A stretch of DNA of 31,723 nt from a virus. Location: positions 1 to 31,723 of the IMG/VR virus record IMGVR_UViG_3300019892_000002. One strand, written 5' to 3'. A program made the translations under genes and the position numbers. This document shows positions 21,381 through 29,749 of this stretch, one piece after another (positions within the stretch are counted from its first letter, which is position 1; each line of letters starts with the position of its first letter). The notes under the pieces were generated by a model. That model ran no database searches. It had not been told where the DNA came from and saw only the letters and a program-made list of their open reading frames with translations.

Positions 21381-21788
21381 ATGTCCGAAAATTTTAAAGC
21401 TTATCCACGAGCAGATACACATAGCATTGTGAATGACCACAACATCTACCGTTCGTATTTGATTCCCGGTATGCGTAACAGCAAATACTACGGTGGAAAC
21501 GTGGTCTGTGGAACACCAATTCAAAAAACGTATAATCTAGTTGAATCGGACCGTGACTACCCACCTGATAATGAAGCCGTTCCTTCACTAAAAAGTCTCG
21601 AAAATGGCAGCATAATGAGTAAGAACATTACTTACTCTACCAAAGTATGCCCCGAATGTGATGGAGATATAGAAGGTCGGAAAAACCCGCGCTCAGGAGA
21701 GGTATCATGTCCTGAATGTGGGCTTCTACTTCGTGGAGACAAACTTTCACGAACACCAAACGCTGCTGGACAATTTCAACATGACTAA
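21381..21788 (+). CDS. TFB-type zinc-ribbon protein (135 aa)
   Basis: Cys90-x2-Cys93 and Cys110-x2-Cys113 (VCPECDGDIE, VSCPECGLLL) match the layout of a TFIIB/TFIIS-type zinc ribbon. The first 85 residues are unrecognised. ATG 21381 follows a 36-nt gap with a small stem-loop (TTGCT/AGCAA). Its stop overlaps the next ATG. Since the TFB-like protein at 14,018 lacks a zinc ribbon, a functional pairing is conceivable but unsupported beyond this. Confidence 0.65.
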   Translation: MSENFKAYPRADTHSIVNDHNIYRSYLIPGMRNSKYYGGNVVCGTPIQKTYNLVESDRDYPPDNEAVPSLKSLENGSIMSKNITYSTKVCPECDGDIEGRKNPRSGEVSCPECGLLLRGDKLSRTPNAAGQFQHD

Positions 21789-22125
21789 CGATTCTAAATG
21801 CTGTACGGCAACTGAGGCTCTTGAGGAAACGTATTCATACTGTCATAACGATAACTGCCGGAAGTCTTTGCAAACCGCAGCAGAAACGCTTTATTCTGCT
21901 GATGAAATAACCTATAGACTTCTTGAAATAGGAGAAGTGTTTCTCCTTGGTATTATTCACAGAGATAGTGTTTGCGATAGAGCAAAGACAATTGCGAAAA
22001 ATATGCTACGAGACATACAACACAGTTACGAACCAGCGCACGAATTAGAAAAAATAAATATAGAAGATAAAATCCCACTCCATGAGTCAAAACAAATCGA
22101 CGGAAAAGGTAACACTAGCGATTGA
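21781..22125 (+). CDS. hypothetical Cys-containing helical protein (114 aa)
   Basis: Starts at ATG 21781 (MTNDSKCCTA), overlapping the previous stop; the frame further upstream lies inside that gene. Helical, with CHNDNC near residue 22 as a possible metal site. The next gene starts 44 nt before its end, an unusually long overlap. Function unknown. Confidence 0.62.
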   Translation: MTNDSKCCTATEALEETYSYCHNDNCRKSLQTAAETLYSADEITYRLLEIGEVFLLGIIHRDSVCDRAKTIAKNMLRDIQHSYEPAHELEKINIEDKIPLHESKQIDGKGNTSD

Positions 22126-22276
22126 CAAGGAAACACTCCTCGATATTCTCAAACACGCTGCTGGACGAGAGCGCACTATCGTTGAGTTCCAAACGAATGT
22201 TGTTGATGGCGAGCGACAGCTAGATACTGTGCTTGAAATAACCGACCACGTTAATGAATTAGAGTCCGATATTTAA
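22082..22276 (+). CDS. small hypothetical protein (64 aa)
   Basis: Reads MSQNKSTEKVTLAIDKETLLD...NELESDI, with a short beta-strand and a helix. It overlaps the preceding gene by 44 nt in another frame and sits 1 nt before the nuclease gene. Composition and position make it plausible, but no domain is recognised. Confidence 0.6.
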   Translation: MSQNKSTEKVTLAIDKETLLDILKHAAGRERTIVEFQTNVVDGERQLDTVLEITDHVNELESDI

Positions 22277-22277
22277 A

Positions 22278-23192
22278 ATGAGTAGATTTGGAAAGTCAGA
22301 CAAAGAACTAACAGAAGATGAAATAGATGGTGTAACAAAAGACTGGAGCTATGAGGGTGAGATGGACTTGGACACTGATAAGCTCGGAACAGGTCCGATA
22401 GCAAGTCACTTTGACTACATCTCCAAGAGCCGACTCAAAACGAAAGAGAAGTGTGAGCGGAAACTTGGATTCAAGTATATCAGTGAGGTGCGACCTGATG
22501 AAAACTTCTATATGGTGCGTGGAACTAACATCCACGACTCATTTGAGAAGTATCACAAGAATGTAAAAGCATATGTTGCAGCTAATCGCTGCTTTCCCGA
22601 ATCTTTGACTGAACTACTTGGACATGGCTCTGAGTGGTTTCAGTTCATTGATTGGGTAATACCCTTCTTTGAATGGGAGCTAGCGCGGTTTGAGGAAGCG
22701 AAAACAAATACTGAGACACTTGATGCAGCCCTTGACGCATGGACTCCTCATTCGCTTGAGCAGGACTTGTGGATAGATGACCCACCAGTAGGTGATTTAC
22801 CATGGCGCGGTCCATACGATGCTCTTGTCGAATCACAGTCTGTACCAGAGATAGACGCGACTGAGGGGTACACTGTTGTTGACTACAAGACTGGAAGTAC
22901 ACCTGATGAACAGTATCGAGATGAGGGAATACACATTGACTTGTGTTTCTACTCATGGATGCTTGAGATAAAGGGATTCAATGTCACTGGCGCAATCGGC
23001 TTTTATCCAACTGGAGAAAGCCACGTAGTTCGGGAAGCTCCACAACCAGAGATACGAGCAAAGATAATAGGAATAATTCAATATCTGCACAACAATGACG
23101 TGACACCAGAAGATATGGAGATAAATCCTAATCCCCTCTGCTCCTACTGCGATTACTATGAACAATGCCCTTCAACTTGGGAAGATTACTGA
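22278..23192 (+). CDS. Cas4/RecB-like PD-(D/E)XK exonuclease with iron-sulfur site
   Basis: 304 aa. N-terminal Cys59 (KCERK), GTNIHDSFEK (82-91, His86), Asp181 in GPYDALVE, VVDYKTG (200-206, Asp202 and Lys204), a QxxxY-like HIDLCFYSW, and a C-terminal triplet Cys288, 291, 297 (LCSYCDYYEQC). This is the RecB-nuclease/Cas4 architecture with its 4Fe-4S pattern. No CRISPR array or other cas gene is present, so it is a viral replication/recombination nuclease rather than part of an immune locus. Confidence 0.9.
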   Translation: MSRFGKSDKELTEDEIDGVTKDWSYEGEMDLDTDKLGTGPIASHFDYISKSRLKTKEKCERKLGFKYISEVRPDENFYMVRGTNIHDSFEKYHKNVKAYVAANRCFPESLTELLGHGSEWFQFIDWVIPFFEWELARFEEAKTNTETLDAALDAWTPHSLEQDLWIDDPPVGDLPWRGPYDALVESQSVPEIDATEGYTVVDYKTGSTPDEQYRDEGIHIDLCFYSWMLEIKGFNVTGAIGFYPTGESHVVREAPQPEIRAKIIGIIQYLHNNDVTPEDMEINPNPLCSYCDYYEQCPSTWEDY

Positions 23193-23196
23193 TATT

Positions 23197-23409
23197 ATGA
23201 CAAGTTACTCAAAGGAAGAATGTATTGAGGCGATTAGAGAAGCAAATAAGAAAACAGAAGGAAAACTGAGTAGGAAAGAATACAATAAATTTAGAGCTGG
23301 TCCTCTTTCGTGTAGATTTTTCTCACGAGATGATTTTGATGGGTGGAAAGACGCGAAAAAACAGGCTGGTTTGTACGTTTCCGAACCGGGTGGCAGTAAA
23401 GGTAATTAA
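23197..23409 (+). CDS. homing-endonuclease-associated repeat protein, single unit (70 aa)
   Basis: Pattern YSKEECIEAIREANKKTEG, then LSRKEYNKFR, PLSCRFFSRDDFDGWKDAKKQAGL. It fits the short DNA-recognition repeat found next to HNH nuclease domains (FxxWxxAxxxAGL ending). Here it stands alone without an HNH domain, so it may be a remnant or a small DNA-binding protein. Start ATG 23197 after a 4-nt gap; an in-frame ATG at 23158 lies in the nuclease gene. Confidence 0.7.
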   Translation: MTSYSKEECIEAIREANKKTEGKLSRKEYNKFRAGPLSCRFFSRDDFDGWKDAKKQAGLYVSEPGGSKGN

Positions 23410-23410
23410 T

Positions 23411-24019
23411 ATGACAATGAAAGCAAGTGAAGTAGATAATGCACTCGGTGAGATAGACGAATTGAGAGGTAACAAAGGTAACGGACTCGGAGTTTGCGTC
23501 GTTGGATACCCCGGTGCTGGAAAGACGACATTTGCAGAAGCAATGGAATCACAGCTAGAAAGTAAGATGGAAGCTGATACTAAACGGTTCGACCTCACAA
23601 ATCAGCGAGAATATCTTTACGTATCAAATAGCAACTACATTGAAGAGGTTGCAGTCAGTCAATCCCTCTCTGGTGAGACACATGGAGTCGTTGATGATGT
23701 ACAGAGTATGGATGAGATGGTTCAACTTGCTCCGTTCTTCGATAGATTGTGTATTGTGTTAGTGTTGTCAAATGCGCTTGCTCGACATAACAGACTCATT
23801 GAACGAGAGATGAATGGGGAAGGAAGAGAAGAATTAGTTAGTAATGATACGCTTCGTCACCTCGATGAGCGTATTGGAAACCGAGGTCTTGAGACAATCA
23901 AAAAACTTAAAGTCCGAGACTATGAATTAGAGAACGTAGCATTAACTCAAGAAGAGATAGAACAGGCATCGACATATCTTGCACAGAAGATAATAACAGA
24001 CTTCACAGACTTGCGATAA
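23411..24019 (+). CDS. P-loop nucleotide kinase-like protein (202 aa)
   Basis: Walker A GYPGAGKTT (32-40) with preceding beta-strand GVCVVGY. The size and helix-rich lid region (LIEREMNGEGREEL) fit archaeal adenylate-kinase-like or dephospho-CoA-kinase-like enzymes (haloarchaeal kinases of this class are about 190-210 aa). ATG 23411 is preferred to the longer frame from 23330, which overlaps the previous gene by 80 nt. TAATG junction with polB. Substrate unknown; a nucleotide or deoxynucleotide monophosphate is likely. Confidence 0.78.
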   Translation: MTMKASEVDNALGEIDELRGNKGNGLGVCVVGYPGAGKTTFAEAMESQLESKMEADTKRFDLTNQREYLYVSNSNYIEEVAVSQSLSGETHGVVDDVQSMDEMVQLAPFFDRLCIVLVLSNALARHNRLIEREMNGEGREELVSNDTLRHLDERIGNRGLETIKKLKVRDYELENVALTQEEIEQASTYLAQKIITDFTDLR

Positions 24020-26628
24020 TGAAATTATACATCACCAAGAGTCGGACGCACTATCCACAGAACGGCGATGTCGAGATTATCCTCTACGGAAGGACACCAC
24101 AGGGTAATGCAGAAAAGGTAACTGTCGAAGGTTTTGAACCCTACTTCTATGTTCCTCAAGAAGAGGCGACAGAGCTTGTTCCAAAAGACCACTCAGACTT
24201 GCGGCGCGTTGAGGTAACGGATGTGGAGAACCTCAATGTGTCTCAACAGCAAGCAAAACAACAGCAACATCCAACAGTTGTTGATGAGATGCCTGTTACA
24301 GAGTCACTCAAGGGAGAGCGTTTGGCACGGGTTGTTGTAACCCATCCCGGTGGTGTTCCAAAACTGAAGGAACAGTACGATAAAACATATGAGGCTGATG
24401 TTCAATTCACAGACCGACTACGGATTGACCAAGAGATATACACAGGGATTGAGGTAGACTCTCGGACAGTAACCCCTGACGAGATTACACCTGTTGACAT
24501 GGACACACAGGCTCGCTATCACTACTATGATATTGAGACTGATGACCGTGGTTCCATTCCAGTGCAAGGCGGTGAGGTTGTGCATACAGATTCGGAGATT
24601 GTAACGATAACCTCATACGACAGCTTCGATGAAGAATACATTGCGTTTCTGAATCTCAAGGAGCGCCCGGTTAGTGAAGTGCTACCAGAAATTGTTGAGA
24701 CAGGCGAAAAACCCGGTTGTATTGATACGATTGTCTTTGAAAGAAATGAGAAAGAGCTTCTACGGACGTACTTCCAGTACATTCAAGATTCAAATCCAGA
24801 CGTACTTCTTGCGTGGAATAACCTTGGGTTTGACGCACCATATCTCATTGAACGAGCAAAAGCAATCAATGTCAGCACTGGAACGCTTGGTCGGAAACCA
24901 GAGCGTAATGCAACCAGTGGGCAGTACGACCCTGAGATTTCAGGGCGTGTTGTCTATGATTTGATGAAAGCGTGGAAGCGGATGCAATACTCAGATGTCA
25001 GCAAGGCACTCGATAATGCAGCGTCAATCGAGCTTGATGATGCTGCGAAGATAGAACACGAGGAATCACTCTTTGAGCTATGGCGGTCAAACGTCAGTAA
25101 GCTCCTCAAGTACAATGCACGAGATGTGAAACTCATGGTAGACATCAATGATGCAGCGGGCGTCATGGATGACCGTTGTGAGCTAAAGAATACAGTTGGT
25201 GCAGAATATGAGTCTACCTATGAGAGCAATGACTTCATTGAGATTCTCACTCGGCGGATGCTCCATGAGTGGAACAAAGCCGGACCAACAAAGACACCAC
25301 CTTCAGGTGGGGGTAAAGACGACGACTATGAGGGTGCATACACATTTCCGGCATTTGAAGGTCGTCGTACAAATGTTGTGCAGATTGACCTTGCAAGTCT
25401 TTATCCGCTCACTATGCGTATGATAAACTCATCTCCAGAGACACTCATTGATGTGTCGGATACACCACAGGTTGTTGCCCAAGCTCGTGATGATGTTGTT
25501 GCAGCACCAAATGGTGCGGTATTCTCACAGGAAGAAGACGGCATCTTCAGGGCACTTGTTGATAAGGCATTAGAGTTGACACAGCAAGCTGGTCGGCGTC
25601 GTGATAAGCATCCTCCCGGTTCTGATGAATGGGTAAAACACAATAAGAGTCGTGAAGCCCGCAAGCGAATCAGGAACGGACTCTATGGTGTACTCGGTTG
25701 GGTTTGGTTCTTCTTGTATGATGAGCCGGTTGCGGAGTCTGTTACGACAATGGCTCAGGAAGTTATCAAACTGACTGCTGAATATGTTGATGAAGAGACA
25801 GAAGGAGAAGTAATCTACGGTGATACAGATAGTAACTACATCTCGTACCCCGATGAGTGGTCGTATCAAGAGTGTCTGGAAGCGACTGAAGATGCCATCC
25901 ATGAGCTTAATCAATCCCGCTACCCACAGCTTGCCGAAGAGTGGGGTATGGATGCAGACGAGTGTGAATGGGAGATTGAAATAGAAGATATGTCTTCTGT
26001 CATGATGCAGTGTGGGTCCAAGAAGAGGTATGGGAAAAAACTAATTTGGGTTGAAGGAATGGACTTCGATGAAACACTCGATGAAACTGAATACAAGATA
26101 GCAGGCTTTGAATACAAGCGGTCTGATAGTTCAAAGCTTACAAAACAGCTACAGAAAGATGTTATCATGATGATTCTTGATAGAGAAGACGAGTCTAAGA
26201 TACGTGAGAGAATTTTCAACGCATCGAAAAGAATCACTCGTTGTGACCCGGACTGGGATTTGATAGGCAAGCCCGGTGGCATAGGGTCGCCTCTCGATAG
26301 CTATGACAGTGATACGGCATCGGTGCGAGCAGCCAAGACAGCAAATACTCTGTTTGACCTTGGATTCGGTGAAAGTGATAAGCCAAAACGAGTCTATCTC
26401 GAAGAAGATGTGATTGAACATAATGGAGAGTCAGTTGAGACTGATGTGATTGGCTTTGATAGTGCAGATGAGATAGAACCAGTAACCAATGACATCTATG
26501 TGGATGTGCCCCGTATGACAGAGGTAACAATCACCAAACCGATTGGGAGAGTTGTCGAGACAGTTGGAATTGATATTGATGCAGCGATTGCAGGAAAGAA
26601 GCAAGAGAAGATTTCTGATTGGATTTAG
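24019..26628 (+). CDS. polB: family B DNA polymerase
   Basis: 869 aa. Exonuclease motifs: DIET (171-174), NNLGFD (267-272) and YNARD (365-369). Polymerase motif A DLASLYP (457-463), motif B KSREARKRIRNGLYG (543-557), motif C YGDTDS (600-605). All catalytic acidic residues are present, so both proofreading and polymerase activities are expected. The length is close to intein-free haloarchaeal and haloviral PolB; no intein is inserted at motif A or C. It is coupled to the kinase gene (TAATG) and ends the replication block. Confidence 0.97.
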   Translation: MKLYITKSRTHYPQNGDVEIILYGRTPQGNAEKVTVEGFEPYFYVPQEEATELVPKDHSDLRRVEVTDVENLNVSQQQAKQQQHPTVVDEMPVTESLKGERLARVVVTHPGGVPKLKEQYDKTYEADVQFTDRLRIDQEIYTGIEVDSRTVTPDEITPVDMDTQARYHYYDIETDDRGSIPVQGGEVVHTDSEIVTITSYDSFDEEYIAFLNLKERPVSEVLPEIVETGEKPGCIDTIVFERNEKELLRTYFQYIQDSNPDVLLAWNNLGFDAPYLIERAKAINVSTGTLGRKPERNATSGQYDPEISGRVVYDLMKAWKRMQYSDVSKALDNAASIELDDAAKIEHEESLFELWRSNVSKLLKYNARDVKLMVDINDAAGVMDDRCELKNTVGAEYESTYESNDFIEILTRRMLHEWNKAGPTKTPPSGGGKDDDYEGAYTFPAFEGRRTNVVQIDLASLYPLTMRMINSSPETLIDVSDTPQVVAQARDDVVAAPNGAVFSQEEDGIFRALVDKALELTQQAGRRRDKHPPGSDEWVKHNKSREARKRIRNGLYGVLGWVWFFLYDEPVAESVTTMAQEVIKLTAEYVDEETEGEVIYGDTDSNYISYPDEWSYQECLEATEDAIHELNQSRYPQLAEEWGMDADECEWEIEIEDMSSVMMQCGSKKRYGKKLIWVEGMDFDETLDETEYKIAGFEYKRSDSSKLTKQLQKDVIMMILDREDESKIRERIFNASKRITRCDPDWDLIGKPGGIGSPLDSYDSDTASVRAAKTANTLFDLGFGESDKPKRVYLEEDVIEHNGESVETDVIGFDSADEIEPVTNDIYVDVPRMTEVTITKPIGRVVETVGIDIDAAIAGKKQEKISDWI

Positions 26629-26632
26629 AGAC

Positions 26633-26692
26633 TTAGAACCAACGACTTTAAGTGTCGCAATCTTCCTTTATTATAATGAGGGGAGTTAGAAT
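26633..26692 (+). promoter_or_regulatory. repeated viral promoter module, copy 4
   Basis: TTAGAACCAACGA (from 26633), TATA-like CTTTAAGT (26646-26653), TCTTCCTTTATTATA, then ATG 26676, with the same 26.5-nt TATA-to-ATG spacing. It begins 4 nt after the polB stop codon and drives the nucleotide-metabolism block. Identical to copy 3 past the ATG. Confidence 0.78.
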
Positions 26693-26858
26693 GAGTAAAA
26701 TACTACCAGCAATAGTCGGAAGCATAGCTGCACTTTTAATAATTGTTTTAAATCTCTCTTTTTATGCTATTGGAACTTTCATCATATGCAGAATAATCTA
26801 CTTCTTCCTAGCTATGGCGGGTATCGTGCCACCGATTGATATTATTCCAGTGATATAG
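26676..26858 (+). CDS. small membrane protein (55-60 aa)
   Basis: The leaderless start is ATG 26676 (MRGVRMSKIL); ATG 26691 behind GGGGAG is an alternative. One or two hydrophobic helices span most of it (AIVGSIAALLIIVLNLSFYAIG..). The upstream ATG at 26652 would precede the transcription start and is rejected. It is the first gene of the promoter copy 4 transcript. Function unknown. Confidence 0.62.
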   Translation: MRGVRMSKILPAIVGSIAALLIIVLNLSFYAIGTFIICRIIYFFLAMAGIVPPIDIIPVI

Positions 26859-26859
26859 A

Positions 26860-27159
26860 ATGAAAAAAGAATTAGCAAAAGTTACGAGTAGCCATGATAT
26901 AAATGAGTTTTCTGAAATTATAGTAGTAGTTGAGTACAAAACAAATGTAGAAGGTGAAAATATAATTCAAGAAATGCAAAAAGATGTATATAAAATAGAA
27001 GAAGTAACTCCGGTAAGTAGATACACAATAACTCATTATAGATACAAAGAAGACAAATTAAAAATAGAACAATCAGGTATCGGTACTGAGGAAGGACTCA
27101 TTGAGGCTATTCAACAAGAGTTAGATTTAGAGGGTAATCCTATAAATGACAACAGTTAA
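26860..27159 (+). CDS. hypothetical protein (99 aa)
   Basis: More lysine-rich and AT-rich than its neighbours (KKELAKV, QKDVYKIEEV, HYRYKEDKLKIEQ), with a predicted beta-rich middle. Starts 1 nt after the membrane gene's stop and overlaps thyX by 14 nt. No recognised domain. The composition hints at a recent or different origin. Confidence 0.62.
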   Translation: MKKELAKVTSSHDINEFSEIIVVVEYKTNVEGENIIQEMQKDVYKIEEVTPVSRYTITHYRYKEDKLKIEQSGIGTEEGLIEAIQQELDLEGNPINDNS

Positions 27160-27871
27160 ACTACTCGACAGATACAGCACAGATAATCCAGACGAAGCAG
27201 CAGTTTTGGCAGCGCGGGGGGATTACATGGAGCAGTCATTAGTCTCCGAAGAAGCCCGCGAATATGCGCTTTCAAGCATCAACGGAACAGATGGCGAACC
27301 AAAGCGAGAACGACTACGTTCTTTCATCGAGAAGGCAATTCAGCGAGGTCATTGGGGCATCTTTGAGCATCCGAAAGCATACTTTGTAGTTGAAGGTATC
27401 TCGCGTGACCAGATGGCACAGATTACTCGACATCGAGTTGGTGTCTCATTCGATGTGCAATCAATGAGATATGTTGACTTCGATGATGCTGACTTTGAGA
27501 TTCCAGAGACAGCAGCAGAGATTGATGTAGAGTGGGAATTAGATGGTGTAGCTAATATAGAACTTCCATCAGAAAAAGTAATGCTAGATACCTTCAATGC
27601 TAGTCTCAAACGATATAAAAAACTCCGTGAATCAGGCATGGAGAAGGAAGATGCACGAAAGGTACTCCCGATTGGAACAAAGGTTAATATGACCTTTTCA
27701 ATCAACCTTCGCGCTCTCCTCCATGTGGCTGACCTCCGAGTGTCGGGTGTCGCCCAACATGATACTAGGTCTTTCATGCAACAGGTAATGGATGAAGCGA
27801 GAGAGTGGTCGCCAATCACAATTAGCGAATACGAAGAACACGGTAAAAATAGCAGTCTTAATTCACCATAA
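27146..27871 (+). CDS. thyX: flavin-dependent thymidylate synthase
   Basis: 241 aa. The ThyX signature RHRVGVSFDVQS is at 95-106 (Arg95, Arg97, Ser101, Ser106), followed by RY (108-109); the C-terminal NLRALLHVADLR region is also ThyX-like. It converts dUMP to dTMP using methylene-tetrahydrofolate and FAD. Length fits the family (220-260 aa). With MazG, dCTP deaminase and the P-loop kinases it gives the virus its own deoxynucleotide supply. Its stop overlaps the next ATG (TAATG). Confidence 0.95.
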   Translation: MTTVKLLDRYSTDNPDEAAVLAARGDYMEQSLVSEEAREYALSSINGTDGEPKRERLRSFIEKAIQRGHWGIFEHPKAYFVVEGISRDQMAQITRHRVGVSFDVQSMRYVDFDDADFEIPETAAEIDVEWELDGVANIELPSEKVMLDTFNASLKRYKKLRESGMEKEDARKVLPIGTKVNMTFSINLRALLHVADLRVSGVAQHDTRSFMQQVMDEAREWSPITISEYEEHGKNSSLNSP

Positions 27872-28023
27872 TGAATCAACTTGAAATACTACTCATTGGA
27901 TTTGCACTTGGCTCTGTTCCAACAGCAGAGTTAGCAAAACTAATGCTTGTTTTCATCGGTAAACGACTTGGAGTAAAGCCACAAGAAATAACGTCATATC
28001 AGGATGCTACTAATGACTCATGA
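27871..28023 (+). CDS. small protein with hydrophobic N-terminus (50 aa)
   Basis: Reads MNQLEILLIGFALGSVPTAE...DATNDS. A possible single membrane helix (residues 4-18 or 22-30) precedes a basic turn (GKRLG). The start overlaps the thyX stop, and its stop overlaps the next start. Function unknown. Confidence 0.5.
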   Translation: MNQLEILLIGFALGSVPTAELAKLMLVFIGKRLGVKPQEITSYQDATNDS

Positions 28024-28280
28024 ATGTCTTCACTACTCATGACGTAGCAAAACGGTGTGTCGTACTGTATCTTCTCTTTTTCTGTTTTTTCTTAATTTGG
28101 TTTGACTTCTTTGCTCATCTCACAAGCCTGATACCATTGGGTTTTCAGCTTGGTGGTCCGTTTGGGTTTGAGCATCCCCTCTATGAGGTGTACTGGAGTG
28201 TCTACTGGGGAACAGTATCAATTGCAATTACAATTCTTACAATTATCCACACACACGAATGGTTCAAAGTTACACACTAA
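28020..28280 (+). CDS. two-pass membrane protein (86 aa)
   Basis: Hydrophobic helices at about 13-34 (VVLYLLFFCFFLIWFDFF) and 60-78 (VYWGTVSIAITILTII). ATG 28020 overlaps the previous stop, and its end overlaps the nuclease-like gene by 22 nt. Role unknown. Confidence 0.65.
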   Translation: MNVFTTHDVAKRCVVLYLLFFCFFLIWFDFFAHLTSLIPLGFQLGGPFGFEHPLYEVYWSVYWGTVSIAITILTIIHTHEWFKVTH

Positions 28281-28747
28281 CGAAAGGGGATAAGATATTA
28301 GCTGATAAAATGGCAGAGATACGCGCTGCTGATTGGTACGATAACAGTGCCTATGGATATTCACCATATCAGGTGCATCTAATGGGTTCCAAAGCAGAAA
28401 TTGCAGTCGGGTGTATGTTTCAGCTTCCGATTGATATTTCAGATAGAGACTATGGAGATGAATGTGATTTCCGAGTCTCGGTCGATGATGACGTTGGAAC
28501 GCTTGATGTGAAGTCTACCTCAACTGAGAATGGTGAATTGATGGTTCGAGCAGATACAACAACAAACGACTACTATTTGCTGACACACATTGATGGGTAT
28601 GAAGGAACCGAAGTAACGATTCTTGGATGGGCTGATACAGAGCAGGTGAAGCGTGGTGGTACAGTTGAAATGCCTAACGATGGGCATGAAAATTATATTG
28701 TACAGTGTAGTGAATTAAAGAGCGTTCCTCAAATTGAACGAGTATGA
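28259..28747 (+). CDS. PD-(D/E)XK nuclease-like protein (162 aa)
   Basis: Glu47 in GSKAEIAVG, Asp70 in DECDFRV and Asp83-x-Lys85 in GTLDVKSTS match the order of a PD-(D/E)XK restriction/repair nuclease core. Similar small proteins occur in phages and archaea. Overlap of 4 nt with the following kinase-like gene. It could act in DNA processing or host DNA degradation; specificity unknown. Confidence 0.72.
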   Translation: MVQSYTLTKGDKILADKMAEIRAADWYDNSAYGYSPYQVHLMGSKAEIAVGCMFQLPIDISDRDYGDECDFRVSVDDDVGTLDVKSTSTENGELMVRADTTTNDYYLLTHIDGYEGTEVTILGWADTEQVKRGGTVEMPNDGHENYIVQCSELKSVPQIERV

Positions 28748-29274
28748 CTAATAATATTGTTCTCACAGGTCCACCGTCTGCTGGTAAATCAACATTAATG
28801 AGAGAAATATCAGCACTTGGGTATCAAACTGTACCAGAAACCGCACGTATGGAAATTGAGAGGATGAAAAACTCACGGAGTGGAATGAAGATAAAGAATG
28901 AATCATCCAAACGATATTTCCAGAATCGAATTACACAACGACGATTAGCTGCTGAATCAGCAAACGGTATTGATACTGATGAAGCAGTTGTGCTTGACCG
29001 CTCGCTGATAGACAACATTGCGTATAGAGAGTACCTTGGTGTAACGACACCAGAGTACCTCTATAATTTAGCAGAGGGGAGATATGATACCGTTGTATTT
29101 CTCGAAGGGCTACCACTTGAAAAAGATGGCATACGGTTTGATTCAGAAGAGGACCAAAGAAAGATAGGAATGAAGCTAGAGTATATGTATCAAGACTATG
29201 AACCGAAAGTTAATCACATCGAAGTAGATAGCATCGACACACGACTAGACGACATTCTTTCAGTAATACAATGA
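28744..29274 (+). CDS. P-loop ATPase/kinase of the NadR-like (AAA_28) type
   Basis: 176 aa. Walker A GPPSAGKST (9-17), VLDRSLIDNIAYREYLG in the middle (DRx..D motif of the NadR/Ttd14-like ATPase family) and a TVVFLEGLPLEKDGIR segment matching the same family's lid. Typical length 170-190 aa. Probable small-molecule kinase, possibly of nucleosides or NAD precursors. Coupled by ATGA to both neighbours. Confidence 0.85.
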   Translation: MTNNIVLTGPPSAGKSTLMREISALGYQTVPETARMEIERMKNSRSGMKIKNESSKRYFQNRITQRRLAAESANGIDTDEAVVLDRSLIDNIAYREYLGVTTPEYLYNLAEGRYDTVVFLEGLPLEKDGIRFDSEEDQRKIGMKLEYMYQDYEPKVNHIEVDSIDTRLDDILSVIQ

Positions 29275-29690
29275 CAGACACAACACCCAGTATTGAATCT
29301 GATATTGAGTCATTCAACGAACGACATCAGGTAACGACATCTCAACAACTCCGACAATTAGCAGAAGAGGTTGGTGAACTTAACCAAGCCATCAATGAGT
29401 CTCAACACGCACCTTTTGTTGCAATAGAAGCAGCAGATGTGGCTTTTGTTGCACTGTCAATTGCGTCTCTCTATTCTGATGAACCAATGCGACAACTCGA
29501 AGATGTGGCTTATAAAAATTCATTAAAAGATACTTCGACAAATGGTGATAAGGTGACAAAATCAACTGACGGCTCTGGTGATGGTGCTGGTGGTTCTCCG
29601 CCCGCCTCAACATTTGATGAGTGGGTTGAAGAAAACTACTTTGAAAAGGAGGATGATGATGAAGATTACTTTCCACGGAATAGACCATGA
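29271..29690 (+). CDS. MazG-like nucleotide pyrophosphohydrolase
   Basis: 139 aa. EEVGE (32-36) and EAADVAF (53-59) give the paired E-x-x-E and E-x-x-D metal sites of the MazG/all-alpha NTP-PPase fold. The second half is a Gly/Ser/Asp linker and acidic tail, probably disordered. It likely hydrolyses a non-canonical or excess (d)NTP. Part of the coupled nucleotide operon. Confidence 0.85.
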   Translation: MTDTTPSIESDIESFNERHQVTTSQQLRQLAEEVGELNQAINESQHAPFVAIEAADVAFVALSIASLYSDEPMRQLEDVAYKNSLKDTSTNGDKVTKSTDGSGDGAGGSPPASTFDEWVEENYFEKEDDDEDYFPRNRP

Positions 29691-29726
29691 AGAAATCGGA
29701 ATAGTAGCAGCATCTCCTTCAATTTC

Positions 29727-29741
29727 TTTTCCAAGGGAAAA
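29727..29741 (+). other. stem-loop just upstream of the dcd start
   Basis: TTTTCC 29727-29732 pairs with GGAAAA 29736-29741 around AAG, ending 8 nt before ATG 29750. Its position relative to the start resembles that of the hairpins in the tRNA-like modules, although there is no tRNA-like fold here. May be a translation-control hairpin. Confidence 0.4.
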
Positions 29742-29749
29742 CAATTAAA

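Noticed and set aside
22278-23192. Cas4 as part of a CRISPR-Cas locus
   Set aside because: No array and no other cas gene in the window; such nucleases are common in viral replication modules.
24019-26628. Intein in the DNA polymerase
   Set aside because: Motifs A, B and C are at normal spacing and the chain is 869 aa, with no splicing-domain motifs.
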